The notes: generated by a model not told the origin, from the sequence alone. Counted from the stretch's first letter, positions 1 through 10,105 are shown. The stretch: 64,000 nucleotides of DNA from Zobellia nedashkovskayae (GCF_015330125.1 NZ_JADDXR010000002.1:744001-808000); one strand, 5' to 3'. Program-made: numbers and translations.

Positions 1-29
1 AATTAATACTGAAAAATCTTTTTGTTCTG

Positions 30-117
30 CAGAGAGGAAGGGATTCGAACCCTCGATACACTTTTGGTGTATACACACTTTCCAGGCGTGCGCCTTCGAC
101 CACTCGGCCACCTCTCT
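30..117 (-). tRNA. tRNA-Ser (anticodon GGA)
   Basis: The minus strand folds as a class II tRNA with a seven-pair acceptor stem (AGAGAGG with CCTCTCT) and discriminator G. The anticodon stem CACGC/GTGTG holds the loop CTGGAAA, giving anticodon GGA. A long variable arm and the T-loop TTCGAAT follow. The terminal CCA is not fully encoded. The long variable arm and anticodon together make the serine assignment firm. Confidence 0.96.
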
Positions 118-225
118 AAATTTCACTTATCCTTTAGTTTAAACAATAAACTAACTAAACAAGATCACCTTTTTTACGGGGTGGCCAAATAACAAAAAAA
201 ATGTTAGTTGATGAAATTAAAACTG

Positions 226-1260
226 CTAATTTTCTTGAATTTCACCACGTAGTGAAGTCTCAAATATACTTTTAAACAATTTGACCGAAACATTATTACC
301 CAGAAGATACATTAACTTAGCAACAGCAGCCTCAGTCGTAATGTCTTTACCATTAATTACTTGCAATTCTTCTAACTGCTTACTGGTTTCATAGCGACCC
401 ATAGAAACGCTGCCTCCTGAACATTGCGTAACATTAATAATATGAATGTTATTTTCTTTTGCCTTTCTGAGAATATTGATCATCCAAGGCTCATTTGGAG
501 CATTTCCTGCACCATATGTTTCCAAAATAAGTCCTTTTAAACCCGGAATACTGACTACACCTTGCAAAACAGCCGGACCAATACCGGGAAACAACTTCAG
601 GATAGCCACATTGGTATCCATATGTTTATGTGCTTTGAACTTTTTACGCTTCACATAAGGTAACAAATATTCTTCACTAACCTTTAAGTATACCCCAGAC
701 TCTATTAATTCAGGATAATTAAGTGAGGCAAATGCCTGAAAGTGCTCCGCATTAATTTTTGTAGTACGATTGGCACGATACAATTTATACTCAAAATAGA
801 GGCCTACCTCTTGCACCACAGGTTTTTTATTATGCTGCAAAGCAGCAATCTGAATTGAGGTAATAAGATTTTCCTTTGCATCTGTTCGCAAATCCCCAAT
901 AGGCAATTGAGAACCGGTAAAAATAACGGGTTTCCCTAAATTTTCTAGCATAAAACTTAAAGCAGATGCCGTATAACTCATTGTATCACTGCCATGTAAT
1001 ACAACAAAACCATCATGAGTATCATAATTTTCTTCAATAATAGTTGCTATTTCAGCCCAATGCGCAGGATTCATATTAGACGAATCTATTGGCACATCAA
1101 AAGAAACCGAATTAATATGACAATCCAACAGCTTAAGCTCCGGTATATTTTTAAGCAGTTTATCAAAATTAAAAGCCTTTAACGCGCCAGATTCATAATC
1201 TTTGACCATACCTATAGTACCGCCGGTATATATTAAAAGGATGCTACTTTTATCTGTCAA
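226..1260 (-). CDS. ansA: Type I L-asparaginase
   Basis: This 344-residue enzyme should hydrolyse L-asparagine to aspartate and ammonia in the cytoplasm. Both catalytic blocks of the asparaginase/glutaminase family are present. The first is TGGTIGM at residues 12-18, whose Thr15 is the expected nucleophile. The second is HGSDTM at 89-94, supplying Thr93 and Asp92, with the partner Lys129 in RTDAKEN. There is no signal peptide, which fits the cytoplasmic type I (AnsA) branch rather than the periplasmic type II branch. It lies 51 bp downstream of the TatD-family gene on the same strand and is probably cotranscribed with it. The start is well placed because the first motif follows immediately. 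Confidence 0.93.
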   Translation of the reverse strand: MTDKSSILLIYTGGTIGMVKDYESGALKAFNFDKLLKNIPELKLLDCHINSVSFDVPIDSSNMNPAHWAEIATIIEENYDTHDGFVVLHGSDTMSYTASALSFMLENLGKPVIFTGSQLPIGDLRTDAKENLITSIQIAALQHNKKPVVQEVGLYFEYKLYRANRTTKINAEHFQAFASLNYPELIESGVYLKVSEEYLLPYVKRKKFKAHKHMDTNVAILKLFPGIGPAVLQGVVSIPGLKGLILETYGAGNAPNEPWMINILRKAKENNIHIINVTQCSGGSVSMGRYETSKQLEELQVINGKDITTEAAVAKLMYLLGNNVSVKLFKSIFETSLRGEIQEN

Positions 1261-1311
1261 ACCTAGAATGTTTAATTTTTTACTAAAATAATTGAGTGCA
1301 ACTGAGCGTTT

Positions 1312-2079
1312 TTAAATTCCAAATACTTTCTTTGAATTCATCGTAGTGTAATCCGCTACAGCCTCAGCAGAAATATCATAAATATCTGCAAGTTTCTCTG
1401 CAACATTTACAAGATATGCACTTTCATTTCGTTTTCCACGGTAAGGAACTGGTGCTAAATAAGGTGAATCCGTCTCAAGAACAATATTTTCTATTGGAAT
1501 TTCCGCTAAGAATTTATCTATTTTTCCATTCTTAAATGTAACAACACCCCCAATACCAAGTTTCATGTTATAAGATATCGCTTTTTTTGCTTGTTCAACA
1601 TCACCAGTGAAACAATGAAAAATACCGAACAAATCGGCTCCCTTTTCACTTTCCAAAACCTCAAATACTTCATCAAAAGCATCACGACAATGAATAACTA
1701 TAGGTAATTTGTACTTTTTAGCCAACTGTATCTGCGCACGAAAGGCTTCCTGCTGCTCTTTCAAAAAAGTTTTGTCCCAATATAGATCAATGCCAATTTC
1801 ACCTACAGCATAAAATTTTCGCTGCTCAAGCATCTCTTTTACATGCCTCAATTCCTCTTTATAATTTTCTTTTACATGCGTAGGATGCAAGCCCATCATT
1901 AAAAAAATATTGTCCCGAAAAGACTTCTCTAAATCAAACATAGATTCCGTATAAGTTGAATCTATAGCTGGAATGAAAAACCGCTTAACACCAAGAGCTA
2001 TTGCCCTCTCAATGGCCGCTGCCCTATCTTCATCAAAGGCTTCACTGTATAAATGGGTATGGGTATCTGTTAATATCAT
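1312..2079 (-). CDS. TatD family metal-dependent hydrolase (DNase)
   Basis: This 255-residue TIM-barrel hydrolase carries the TatD family metal ligands: DTHTHLY at the N-terminus, GEIGIDLYWD around residue 100, HCRDAF, FHCFTGD and ETDSPYLAP toward the C-terminus. Known TatD/YcfH proteins are 3'-5' exonucleases or repair-linked DNases of about 260 residues, so the length is normal. It is read first in a minus-strand pair with the asparaginase gene. The start codon lies 37 bp from the divergent aspartyl protease-like gene, so the two promoters must share a very short region. The exact substrate cannot be told from sequence. Confidence 0.92.
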   Translation of the reverse strand: MILTDTHTHLYSEAFDEDRAAAIERAIALGVKRFFIPAIDSTYTESMFDLEKSFRDNIFLMMGLHPTHVKENYKEELRHVKEMLEQRKFYAVGEIGIDLYWDKTFLKEQQEAFRAQIQLAKKYKLPIVIHCRDAFDEVFEVLESEKGADLFGIFHCFTGDVEQAKKAISYNMKLGIGGVVTFKNGKIDKFLAEIPIENIVLETDSPYLAPVPYRGKRNESAYLVNVAEKLADIYDISAEAVADYTTMNSKKVFGI

Positions 2080-2116
2080 GCTGCAAAAATAGCCTTATCT
2101 TTGATAAAAAGAATAC

Positions 2117-2557
2117 ATGTCTTCTCTGAAAAAATTTCTTTGGAAAAAAAAATATACCCAAATCCCCCTAAAACTTACTCAAACAGATCATTTTGAAATA
2201 TCAGCCAAAATAAATGGTGTTCCCGGACGATTTATTTTAGATACCGGAGCATCTAACACCTGTATCGGAATTGATAAAATAGAGCAATTTGGACTGGCTT
2301 CAGAAGTTTCAGAAATAAAAGCTGCTGGAGCGGGAGCCACTGACATGGAAACTTTAATATCCACGAAAAACAAGATTAAAATTGGCAATTGGAAGAAGAA
2401 AAAATTGAAAATCGTACTTTTTGACCTTGTTCACGTAAATCAAGCCCTTACCGCTCATAATACTTTGCCAGTTGACGGCATCATAGGCGCCGATGTATTA
2501 AAAAAAGCAAAAGCAGTTATTGACTATGACAAGTATTGCGTTTACCTTAAAATGTAG
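2117..2557 (+). CDS. Retropepsin-like aspartyl protease family protein
   Basis: This 146-residue protein has the clan AA signature FILDTGASNT, with the catalytic Asp at residue 42. The family's second conserved stretch, DGIIGADVL, is near the C-terminus. Single-domain proteins like this act as dimers in the retropepsin fold. There is no signal peptide or membrane segment; the N-terminus is instead strongly basic. It is divergent from the TatD gene and convergent with sucB, from which it is separated by a long hairpin terminator. The fold assignment is strong. The substrate and physiological role are unknown. Confidence 0.85.
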   Translation: MSSLKKFLWKKKYTQIPLKLTQTDHFEISAKINGVPGRFILDTGASNTCIGIDKIEQFGLASEVSEIKAAGAGATDMETLISTKNKIKIGNWKKKKLKIVLFDLVHVNQALTAHNTLPVDGIIGADVLKKAKAVIDYDKYCVYLKM

Positions 2558-2607
2558 TTCCTGCAGAACTCCAAAGGTCGTATCCTATTAATATACCCCA
2601 TAAAAAA

Positions 2608-2650
2608 GCCCCAAAGATTTTAGTGCAACTACGCTAAAAATCTTTGGGGC
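2608..2650. terminator. Bidirectional intrinsic terminator
   Basis: A long inverted repeat pairs GCCCCAAAGATTTT with AAAAATCTTTGGGGC, between the convergent protease-like gene and sucB. An A-run on the left side gives a T-tract for minus-strand transcripts, so it should terminate sucB strongly. It may also stop the plus-strand gene. Confidence 0.85.
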
Positions 2651-2672
2651 CGTATTTTAAAGAGTTGTAATT

Positions 2673-3896
2673 CTACATCTCTAAAGCTCTTTTTACATTA
2701 CCATCCATCAATAATTCTTCTGGATTTTCTAATGCTTCTTTTATAGCTACCAAGAACCCTACTGATTCCTTACCATCAATAATACGGTGATCATAAGACA
2801 CGGCCACATACATAATAGGCGCAATAGCGATAGCTCCATCTCTAGCGATGGGTCTTTCTACTATATTGTGCATGCCTAAAATAGCACTTTGAGGTGGGTT
2901 GATAATTGGTGTGGATAACATAGACCCAAAAACACCTCCATTGGTGATCGTAAATGTACCTCCGGTCATTTCATCAACAGTAATCTCACCTTCACGAGCA
3001 CGAATAGCTAATCTCTTCACCTCTGCTTCAACACCTCTGAAAGTTAAGTTTTCTGCATTTCTAATAACAGGTACCATTAATCCTTTTGGTCCAGAAACGG
3101 CAATACTGATATCACAGAAATCATAAGAAATCATTTCCTTACCATCTATCATAGAATTCACTGATGGATACATTTCTAATGCACGCACTACAGCTCTAGT
3201 AAAAAAAGACATGAAACCTAAACCAACACCGTGCTTAGCTTTAAAATCTTCTTTATACTTATTTCTAAGTTCAAAAATAGCCGACATATCAACTTCGTTA
3301 AAAGTCGTAAGCATAGCAGTTTCATTCTTAGCGGATACCAAACGCTCTGCAACTTTTCTACGCAACATAGATAGTTTTGAACGGGACTCCCCTCTATTTC
3401 CTCCTGTAGGTGTACCCATTGAAGGAACAGCAGTTACAGCATCGTTTTTAGTGATTCTACCATCTTTTCCACTTCCTTTTACAGCAGAAGAATCGATGCC
3501 TTTTTCACTTAATATTTTTTTAGCAGCAGGAGAAGCTACACCAGAAGCGTAAGTTTCTTTAGCCTGAACAGGTTGTGGTGCTTTAGCCTCTTCTTTCTTA
3601 GGCTCACTTTTCTTCTGTTCCGCCACATCTTTTTCAGCACTGTCACCAGCCGGTTTAGCTGCGTCAGTATCAATCAAACAAACTACGGCACCAACGGCAA
3701 CAGCATCACCTACCTCAGCTTTCAATGTAATTATTCCGCTTTCCTCAGCAGGAAGTTCTAATGTAGCCTTATCTGAATCTACCTCGGCAATGGCCTGGTC
3801 TTTTTCAACGTAATCACCATCCTCAACCAACCAATCCGCAATTTCTACTTCGGTGATAGATTCGCCCGGAGATGGGACTTTCATTTCTAATATCAT
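2673..3896 (-). CDS. sucB: Dihydrolipoyllysine-residue succinyltransferase (E2 of 2-oxoglutarate dehydrogenase)
   Basis: This is the E2 core of the 2-oxoglutarate dehydrogenase complex, which transfers the succinyl group to CoA in the TCA cycle. The N-terminal lipoyl domain spans about residues 1-77, with Lys43 in DSDKATLEL as the lipoylation site. A Pro/Lys/Glu-rich linker follows. The peripheral subunit-binding domain lies at about 117-154 ([14 protein letters not shown]). The acyltransferase domain has the catalytic DHRIIDG near the C-terminus (His370, Asp374). At 407 residues the length is typical. It lies 47 bp downstream of sucA and should be in one transcript with it. The E3 subunit is not in the window. 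Confidence 0.96.
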   Translation of the reverse strand: MILEMKVPSPGESITEVEIADWLVEDGDYVEKDQAIAEVDSDKATLELPAEESGIITLKAEVGDAVAVGAVVCLIDTDAAKPAGDSAEKDVAEQKKSEPKKEEAKAPQPVQAKETYASGVASPAAKKILSEKGIDSSAVKGSGKDGRITKNDAVTAVPSMGTPTGGNRGESRSKLSMLRRKVAERLVSAKNETAMLTTFNEVDMSAIFELRNKYKEDFKAKHGVGLGFMSFFTRAVVRALEMYPSVNSMIDGKEMISYDFCDISIAVSGPKGLMVPVIRNAENLTFRGVEAEVKRLAIRAREGEITVDEMTGGTFTITNGGVFGSMLSTPIINPPQSAILGMHNIVERPIARDGAIAIAPIMYVAVSYDHRIIDGKESVGFLVAIKEALENPEELLMDGNVKRALEM

Positions 3897-3943
3897 GCTA
3901 TACTTATTTGCTGTGTTATCTTAACTATTTGAACAACCAATCC

Positions 3944-6757
3944 TTAACCTTTACTTGGTTTAGGCATTGGTTTTGACATATTATCCTTACTCTTATCGAA
4001 TACATAATCGATTACTTGTTGATGTCTATTTTTTGAACGAACAGAACTACCGGCAGCTGGAGAAGCATAGAACCTTCTTGAAACTACTCTAAATTTATTC
4101 GCATCACTAAAATGCATCATCATATGACTCCAAGCACCCATATTTCTTGGTTCTTCTTGAGCCCAGACCAAATCGTCGGCCTTTTTATATTTTGCAATAA
4201 CTGCTTTCATCTTTTCAGAAGGAACCGGGAACAATTGCTCTACACGAACCAAGGCCACATCATCTCTTTTCTGTTCTTCTTTTACCGCTAGCAAATCATA
4301 ATAAAATTTACCTGTACAGAATACAACAGATTTTACTTTGCTTACCGTAACAGAAGTATCATCAATAACTTCTTGAAAACCTCCCGACGCTAATTCATCT
4401 ACCGTAGACATCGCTTTTGGATGTCTTAATAAACTTTTTGGCGTGAAAATAATTAGTGGCTTTCTAAAATTTACTTTCATTTGCCTTCTAAGAATATGGA
4501 ACATCTGCGCTGGCGTAGAAACATCGGCAATATACATATTGTCTCTTGCACAAAGCTGTAAGTATCTCTCCATACGAGCAGAAGAATGTTCTGCTCCTTG
4601 TCCTTCATAACCATGTGGAAGTAACATCACCAAACCGTTTTGTAATTTCCATTTATCCTCAGCAGCCGAAATATACTGATCAATCATAATTTGGGCACCA
4701 TTACTAAAATCACCAAACTGTGCTTCCCAAATCGTTAATGTATTAGGACTGGCCATGGCATAACCATAATCAAAACCTACTACACCATACTCAGACAATA
4801 ATGAGTTATATATCTGAAATTTAGCTTGCTTATCACTAATATGATTTAACAAGATTACTTCTTCTTCACTTTCTTCAACCTTCATTACGGCATGTCTGTG
4901 AGAAAACGTACCACGCTCCACATCTTGACCTGACATACGAACCGCATAACCTTCTTGCAATAATGTACCATAGGCCAACAATTCACCCATAGCCCAGTCT
5001 AACTTATCAGACTCGAAGAACATTTTCTTGCGATCTCTTATCAGCTTATCAACCTTACGCAAGAACTTTTTATCTTTTGGAAGCTCCGTAATGACCTTGG
5101 CAATTTTGGTAAGTTCTTTTTTATCGAAAGTGGTATCTACTTTCTCCATCATTTCCCACTCACGAACGTTGGCAAAGCCTTTCCATTCATCCGCCATAAA
5201 AGGAGTTATCTCCGTTTTATCTTCTTTACGAGAATCTACCAATTCTTCTTCCAAAGAAGCCTTGTACTCTTCTTCTAACCCTTTTACATAGTCTTTTTCA
5301 ATAACTCCTTCTGCCAACAATTTCTCCGCATAAATATCACGCGGATTTTGATGTTTAGCTATGGCCTTATACAATTTTGGTTGCGTAAAGCGAGGCTCAT
5401 CACCTTCGTTATGACCATATTTTCTATACCCCAATAAATCGATAAATACATCTCTATTGAAACGCATACGATACTCCAAGGCAAAAAGCGACGCATGTAC
5501 TACAGCTTCTGCATCATCAGAATTTACGTGTAATACCGGACTCAAAGTTACTTTCCCAACATCTGTACAATAAGTAGATGTACGAGCATCTAAATAATTT
5601 GTAGTAAAACCAATTTGGTTATTTACCACTATATGTATAGTTCCATTTGTTTTATAGCCATCAAGATTAGCCATTTGAACCAATTCATATATAAGACCTT
5701 GACCAGCAATAGCCGCATCACCATGTACAACTATAGGTAGTACTTTTGAAAAATCATCAGGAAAATGGGCGTCCTGCTTAGCACGAGCTATACCTTCTAC
5801 TACCGCACCAACCGTTTCTAAGTGAGAAGGGTTAGGAGCAATATTCATTTTTATTTTTTTACCATTATCGGTTTTACGATCAGACGTCCAACCTAAATGA
5901 TATTTTACATCACCATCAAAAATCTCTTGTTCATAATCCTTCCCGTCAAACTCGCTAAAGATATCCTTTGCCGCTTTTCCAAAAATATTAGTAAGCACAT
6001 TAAGTCTCCCTCTATGTGCCATACCCATGACAAACTGCTCCACGCCTAGCTCGGCAGCACGCTCTACAACAGCATCTAACGCAGGTATTAGTGATTCGTT
6101 TCCTTCTAATGAAAATCTTTTCTGACCCACATATTTAGTATGCAAAAAGCCTTCAAACGAAACCGCTTGATTTAACTTTCTAAGAATACGCCTTTTATGT
6201 TCAGCGTCAAATTTAGGGTGGTTAGCATTAACGTTTAACCAATCCTGAATCCATTGTATGCGTTCCGGTTTACGGATGTACATATATTCAACACCAATAG
6301 CATCGCAATAAGCGTGTTGCAAATGGTCTATAATTTCTTTTAAAGTACACACCCCAATGCCAACAACTTCGCCTGCATTAAAAACAGTACTTAGGTCTCC
6401 TTGTGAAAGTCCAAAATTTTCAATATCCAATGATGGCTCGTATTTTCTACGTTCGCGAACTGGGTTTGTTTTTGTAAACAAATGACCTCTGCTACGGTAA
6501 CCATCAATAAGCCGAATAACCTGAAACTCCTTTTGGAGTGACTCTGGCATCTGCTGACCCATAGAATTTTGAGTGCCGTTTTGAGCTACGAAACCCTCAA
6601 CATCTAACTCATCAAGAGCGGTCTCGGTTCCGAAATCATAACCTTGAAAAAAGGCTCGCCAACTAGGCTCTACACTATCGGGGTTAATAAGATATTTGTC
6701 GTATAACTCTGAAAAAAAAGAGGTATGAGCGGTATTTAGAAAAGAATATTTATCCAT
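3944..6757 (-). CDS. sucA: 2-oxoglutarate dehydrogenase E1 component
   Basis: This thiamine-diphosphate enzyme decarboxylates 2-oxoglutarate and passes the succinyl group to the lipoyl arm of SucB. The protein is 937 residues from the ATG at 6757. It begins MDKYSFLN and shows the family landmarks GMAHRGRLNVL, NNQIGFTT, HNEGDEPRFTQP and, near the C-terminus, WAQEEPRNMGAW. The reading frame stays open 26 codons upstream to 6835. That extension would overlap the divergent gene's leader and has no homology to the family, so I use the internal Met. It forms an operon with sucB. Confidence 0.96.
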   Translation of the reverse strand: MDKYSFLNTAHTSFFSELYDKYLINPDSVEPSWRAFFQGYDFGTETALDELDVEGFVAQNGTQNSMGQQMPESLQKEFQVIRLIDGYRSRGHLFTKTNPVRERRKYEPSLDIENFGLSQGDLSTVFNAGEVVGIGVCTLKEIIDHLQHAYCDAIGVEYMYIRKPERIQWIQDWLNVNANHPKFDAEHKRRILRKLNQAVSFEGFLHTKYVGQKRFSLEGNESLIPALDAVVERAAELGVEQFVMGMAHRGRLNVLTNIFGKAAKDIFSEFDGKDYEQEIFDGDVKYHLGWTSDRKTDNGKKIKMNIAPNPSHLETVGAVVEGIARAKQDAHFPDDFSKVLPIVVHGDAAIAGQGLIYELVQMANLDGYKTNGTIHIVVNNQIGFTTNYLDARTSTYCTDVGKVTLSPVLHVNSDDAEAVVHASLFALEYRMRFNRDVFIDLLGYRKYGHNEGDEPRFTQPKLYKAIAKHQNPRDIYAEKLLAEGVIEKDYVKGLEEEYKASLEEELVDSRKEDKTEITPFMADEWKGFANVREWEMMEKVDTTFDKKELTKIAKVITELPKDKKFLRKVDKLIRDRKKMFFESDKLDWAMGELLAYGTLLQEGYAVRMSGQDVERGTFSHRHAVMKVEESEEEVILLNHISDKQAKFQIYNSLLSEYGVVGFDYGYAMASPNTLTIWEAQFGDFSNGAQIMIDQYISAAEDKWKLQNGLVMLLPHGYEGQGAEHSSARMERYLQLCARDNMYIADVSTPAQMFHILRRQMKVNFRKPLIIFTPKSLLRHPKAMSTVDELASGGFQEVIDDTSVTVSKVKSVVFCTGKFYYDLLAVKEEQKRDDVALVRVEQLFPVPSEKMKAVIAKYKKADDLVWAQEEPRNMGAWSHMMMHFSDANKFRVVSRRFYASPAAGSSVRSKNRHQQVIDYVFDKSKDNMSKPMPKPSKG

Positions 6758-6854
6758 AGAAAATTCTCTGTCATGCAAATAAATGGGTACAAAAATACAA
6801 TAATTCCCATTTGTGGGACGTATCTTAGTACGCAATATTGAAAAAATAAAGATA

Positions 6855-7391
6855 ATGATTAAAAAACTTTATAAGTTCTCCAAAAGCACTTTTTTAGTGT
6901 TATTTCTTATCGTTTTCGCATTAAATTGTTCCGCACAAAACACTTCTACCCCCTCCGATTTTTGGAATAAGGTACGGTTTGGCGGAGGACTAGGCTTTGG
7001 ACTCAACAATGGAGGTTTTAATGCTTCAGTGTCACCTAGTGCTATCTATCAATTTAGTGAGCAATTTTCAAGTGGTGTAAGTCTTACTTTTAATTATGCC
7101 AAATATGACGACAGTAAACGTTATGCCTATGGCGGAAGCATTATTTCGCTCTACAACCCCATACATTTTTTACAAATTTCTGCAGAATTAGAACAATTAC
7201 GCATCAATCAAACTCTTGGTTTCAATGATTTATCTACAATTGAAGATAATTATTGGTCGCCCGCTCTATTCTTAGGATTAGGGTATACAGATCGAAATTT
7301 CACTGTTGGTATTCGCTACAACGTTCTTTATGATGATAGCAAAAGTATATATCTTGATGCATGGATGCCTTTCGTAAGAGTTTATTTTTAG
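6855..7391 (+). CDS. Outer-membrane beta-barrel-like protein with signal peptide
   Basis: From the ATG at 6855 this 178-residue protein has a clear signal peptide: a basic N-terminus, a hydrophobic core (FLVLFLIVFAL) and a cleavage site after CSA before Gln. The mature part alternates Gly/aromatic-rich strands typical of small porin-like or OmpA-type barrels and ends in an aromatic residue (VRVYF). An earlier in-frame start at 6813 would put a basic 14-residue extension before the signal and is less likely. Homologues next to sucA in Bacteroidota are often misnamed alpha-ketoglutarate decarboxylase; nothing here supports an enzyme. It is divergent from sucA. Confidence 0.75.
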   Translation: MIKKLYKFSKSTFLVLFLIVFALNCSAQNTSTPSDFWNKVRFGGGLGFGLNNGGFNASVSPSAIYQFSEQFSSGVSLTFNYAKYDDSKRYAYGGSIISLYNPIHFLQISAELEQLRINQTLGFNDLSTIEDNYWSPALFLGLGYTDRNFTVGIRYNVLYDDSKSIYLDAWMPFVRVYF

Positions 7392-7741
7392 GAGTATTTT
7401 GCTTTCAAATAAACTTTTTGAAGCTCTCTTTTTAATATAAGAAAGGTAACCTGATCGGCTACCTCTACAACATCGGTTACTGCAATCTCCTTAAAAGCTT
7501 TCTCCGGAACATCTATTATATAGAGCAAATTCAGGTATTCTGAAAAACGCTCCATAATCAGGCGATATATCTTCTCCCTTAAAACACTCTTAAGTTCTTC
7601 GGGAAGAATTTCTAAACTCAGGTCTATATAAATATTGGCCAGGCCAAAATCTTTTATCAGTTGAGCTACCAGCTTATTGTAAAGCTCTGCTTTTTCTGCA
7701 TTAGCAAGCAATTCTGTACTATCGGAAAAATTCAAAACCAT
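7388..7741 (-). CDS. Conserved hypothetical protein, 117 aa
   Basis: I do not recognise a named family. The protein is acidic and helical, with no signal peptide or membrane segment, so it is likely cytoplasmic. Its sequence is non-repetitive and codon-like, and it contains alternating Leu/Ile and charged residues suggestive of a small helical bundle. Its stop codon overlaps the end of the convergent barrel gene by 4 bp, so the two genes run tail to tail with no terminator between them. It lies 87 bp downstream of galE on the same strand and may be expressed with it. Confidence 0.65.
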   Translation of the reverse strand: MVLNFSDSTELLANAEKAELYNKLVAQLIKDFGLANIYIDLSLEILPEELKSVLREKIYRLIMERFSEYLNLLYIIDVPEKAFKEIAVTDVVEVADQVTFLILKRELQKVYLKAKYS

Positions 7742-7828
7742 AAATTATCTACGTTTCTGATTCAATGTTGGTTTTGCCTGATAAAAAAATAATTCTAGAT
7801 AATGAACAGCAAAGTCTATATATTAAGG

Positions 7829-8845
7829 TTATGCCCTAACTTTTTGCTCCCACTCCCAAGCAGACTTCATTGCTTCGTCTAAAGTATATTGAGATTTCCA
7901 ACCTAAAACATCATTCGCTTTTTTAGTATCTGCATAAGCAGAAACAATATCTCCAGCTCTTCTATCTACGATTTTATAATTCAGTTTTTTACCAGAAACC
8001 CTTTCAAAACTATGAATAACCTCAAGGACAGAACTTCCTTTTCCTGTACCTAAGTTAAACACCTCATAGTTATCTTGGTTCTTCCCTCCTAGCAAGCGTT
8101 GCAATGCCTTTACATGAGCCTTGGCCAAATCTACCACGTAAATATAATCCCGAATACATGTACCATCTTCCGTAGGATAATCATCACCAAAAACAGACAG
8201 TTCCTCTCTTAACCCCATACCTGTTTGGGTTATGAAAGGCACCAAGTTCTGTGGCACACCAATAGGCAATTCTCCTATACTACCACTAGGATGGGCACCC
8301 ATTGGGTTAAAATAACGCAATGCAATAGCTTTCAATTTTGGATTTACAGCACATGTGTCACGAATAATCTCTTCGCCCATTTGCTTGGTATTCCCATAAG
8401 GAGATTCTGCTGGTTTTACCGGAGCCTTTTCACTAATAGGCATTTCATCTGCCTGACCATAAACGGTACAAGAAGAACTGAATATAAAACTAGCGTTGTC
8501 TTTCTTAGAAAGTTCTTTCAAAAGATAGACCAATGTACCTATGTTGTTTTCATAATACAAAAGTGGTTTCTGAACACTTTCGCCAACGGCTTTTGAGGCT
8601 GCAAAATGAATCACTCCTTGAACGTCTTGATGTCTTTTAAAAAAATCTTCAACTTTAGCTTTTTCCTTTAAATCAATCTTTTCAAAAATTGGCATTTTAC
8701 CAGAAATGGAAGAAATACCCTCCAATACCTTTTCAGATGAATTGGAACAATCATCAATTATCACTACCTCAAAACCTTCGTTTTGAAGTTCTACAACTGT
8801 ATGTGATCCAATAAATCCGAGCCCGCCGGTTACTAATATTTTCAT
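7829..8845 (-). CDS. galE: UDP-glucose 4-epimerase
   Basis: This extended short-chain dehydrogenase/reductase interconverts UDP-glucose and UDP-galactose. It has the Rossmann motif GGLGFIGSH at residues 7-15, the Ser-rich catalytic strand FSSSCTVYG at about 122-130, and the catalytic Tyr150/Lys154 pair in YGNTK. At 338 residues it matches canonical GalE length. It is downstream of a DegT-type aminotransferase gene on the same strand (99 bp gap). This fits a role in supplying nucleotide sugars for surface polysaccharide, although the surrounding locus is not a full polysaccharide cluster. Confidence 0.94.
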   Translation of the reverse strand: MKILVTGGLGFIGSHTVVELQNEGFEVVIIDDCSNSSEKVLEGISSISGKMPIFEKIDLKEKAKVEDFFKRHQDVQGVIHFAASKAVGESVQKPLLYYENNIGTLVYLLKELSKKDNASFIFSSSCTVYGQADEMPISEKAPVKPAESPYGNTKQMGEEIIRDTCAVNPKLKAIALRYFNPMGAHPSGSIGELPIGVPQNLVPFITQTGMGLREELSVFGDDYPTEDGTCIRDYIYVVDLAKAHVKALQRLLGGKNQDNYEVFNLGTGKGSSVLEVIHSFERVSGKKLNYKIVDRRAGDIVSAYADTKKANDVLGWKSQYTLDEAMKSAWEWEQKVRA

Positions 8846-8944
8846 AGTCTATTTTTTAAAAACCCACTCGAAAAAAGAGTAGGTTTCTTTGCTTTATTTA
8901 TAGTCAGTTTTGGATTCAAAAGTAATGGATAAGGCAAATTGCCA

Positions 8945-10105
8945 TTACCCATTTACAAAGTCCACCACCGTTTTTGTTATAAAATCTATTTGCTCACCAT
9001 CCAACTCCGTGTGCATTGGCAATGAAATAACTTCTTTCACCAATTGGTTCGTTACCGGAAAATCCGCTTCGTTATATCGCTCATCAACATAAGCTTTTTG
9101 TTTATGCAAAGGAATAGGGTAGTATACACCACATGGAATATCTTTTTCCGCTAAATGCTTTACTAAGGCATCTCTTTTTCCGTTGGTAATTCTTAATGTA
9201 TATTGATGAAATACATGACAGGTGCATGTATCACAAATTTCCTCTCCACATTGCGTAGTCCTAGGTGTAATAATATTGGCCTGTTCTCTAAAAGCACTAT
9301 TGTAACTTCTAGCAGCTTGCCTTCTTCTATTACAATATTGGTCTAATTTTGGCAATTTTGCACGTAAAACCGCTGCCTGAATAGAATCTAACCTAGAATT
9401 CACTCCCACCACATCATGATGGTATCTTTCATACATACCGTGATTAACAATACCCCTTAAGGTGTGTGCCAACTCATCATCATTGGTGAAAATCGCACCA
9501 CCATCACCATAAGCTCCTAGATTCTTTGAGGGAAAAAAAGACGTTGCACCTACATGACCTATGGTACCTGCTTTTTGCTTCTTACCATTATTAAATGTAT
9601 AATCCGCTCCAATAGCTTGAGCATTATCCTCAATAACATAAAGATTGTGCTGTTCCGCCAATTGCATAATAGCGTCCATATTGGCACATTGTCCAAATAA
9701 ATGTACCGGAACAATTGCTTTTGTTTTGGGTGTTATAGCCTTTTCAACGGCTGCAATATCTATATTAAAAGTATCTGGTTCTACATCCACAAGAACAGGT
9801 GTTAATTGCAAAAGTGCAATTACCTCTACTGTTGCCGCAAATGTAAAATCTGCCGTGATTACCTCATCACCTGGCTCAAGACCCAACCCCATCATTGCAA
9901 TCTGTAAGGCATCTGTACCATTAGCACATGGTATAACGTGTTTTACACTCAAATAGGCTTCTAGTTCGCTTTGAAAAGATTTTACTTCAGGGCCATTTAT
10001 GAAAGCCGAAGTTTCCATAATAGTAGCTATAGCAGAATTCACTTGTTCTTTTATTCCTTCGTACTGGCCTCCTAAGTCGACCATTTGAATTTTTTTCATC
10101 GTCAT
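8945..10105 (-). CDS. DegT/DnrJ/EryC1/StrS family PLP aminotransferase
   Basis: This fold-type I aminotransferase probably aminates a keto-sugar nucleotide. Family landmarks are GTDAL (phosphate binding), VPVHLFGQ, IEDNAQAIGA and the PLP lysine Lys194 in FFPSKNLGAYGDGG. The C-terminal half has the usual HVFHQYTLR stretch. Directly before it sits an unusual cysteine cluster, CGEEICDTCTC, giving four Cys in eleven residues. This could bind a metal or merely mark a subfamily. The alternative start two codons in (10099) gives MKKIQMVDL and is at least as plausible. It precedes galE on the same strand. Confidence 0.88.
   Translation of the reverse strand: MTMKKIQMVDLGGQYEGIKEQVNSAIATIMETSAFINGPEVKSFQSELEAYLSVKHVIPCANGTDALQIAMMGLGLEPGDEVITADFTFAATVEVIALLQLTPVLVDVEPDTFNIDIAAVEKAITPKTKAIVPVHLFGQCANMDAIMQLAEQHNLYVIEDNAQAIGADYTFNNGKKQKAGTIGHVGATSFFPSKNLGAYGDGGAIFTNDDELAHTLRGIVNHGMYERYHHDVVGVNSRLDSIQAAVLRAKLPKLDQYCNRRRQAARSYNSAFREQANIITPRTTQCGEEICDTCTCHVFHQYTLRITNGKRDALVKHLAEKDIPCGVYYPIPLHKQKAYVDERYNEADFPVTNQLVKEVISLPMHTELDGEQIDFITKTVVDFVNG

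Noticed and set aside
6757..6835. 26-codon N-terminal extension of SucA
   Set aside because: It has no family resemblance and overlaps the promoter and leader region of the divergent gene; MDKYSF is the usual kind of start.
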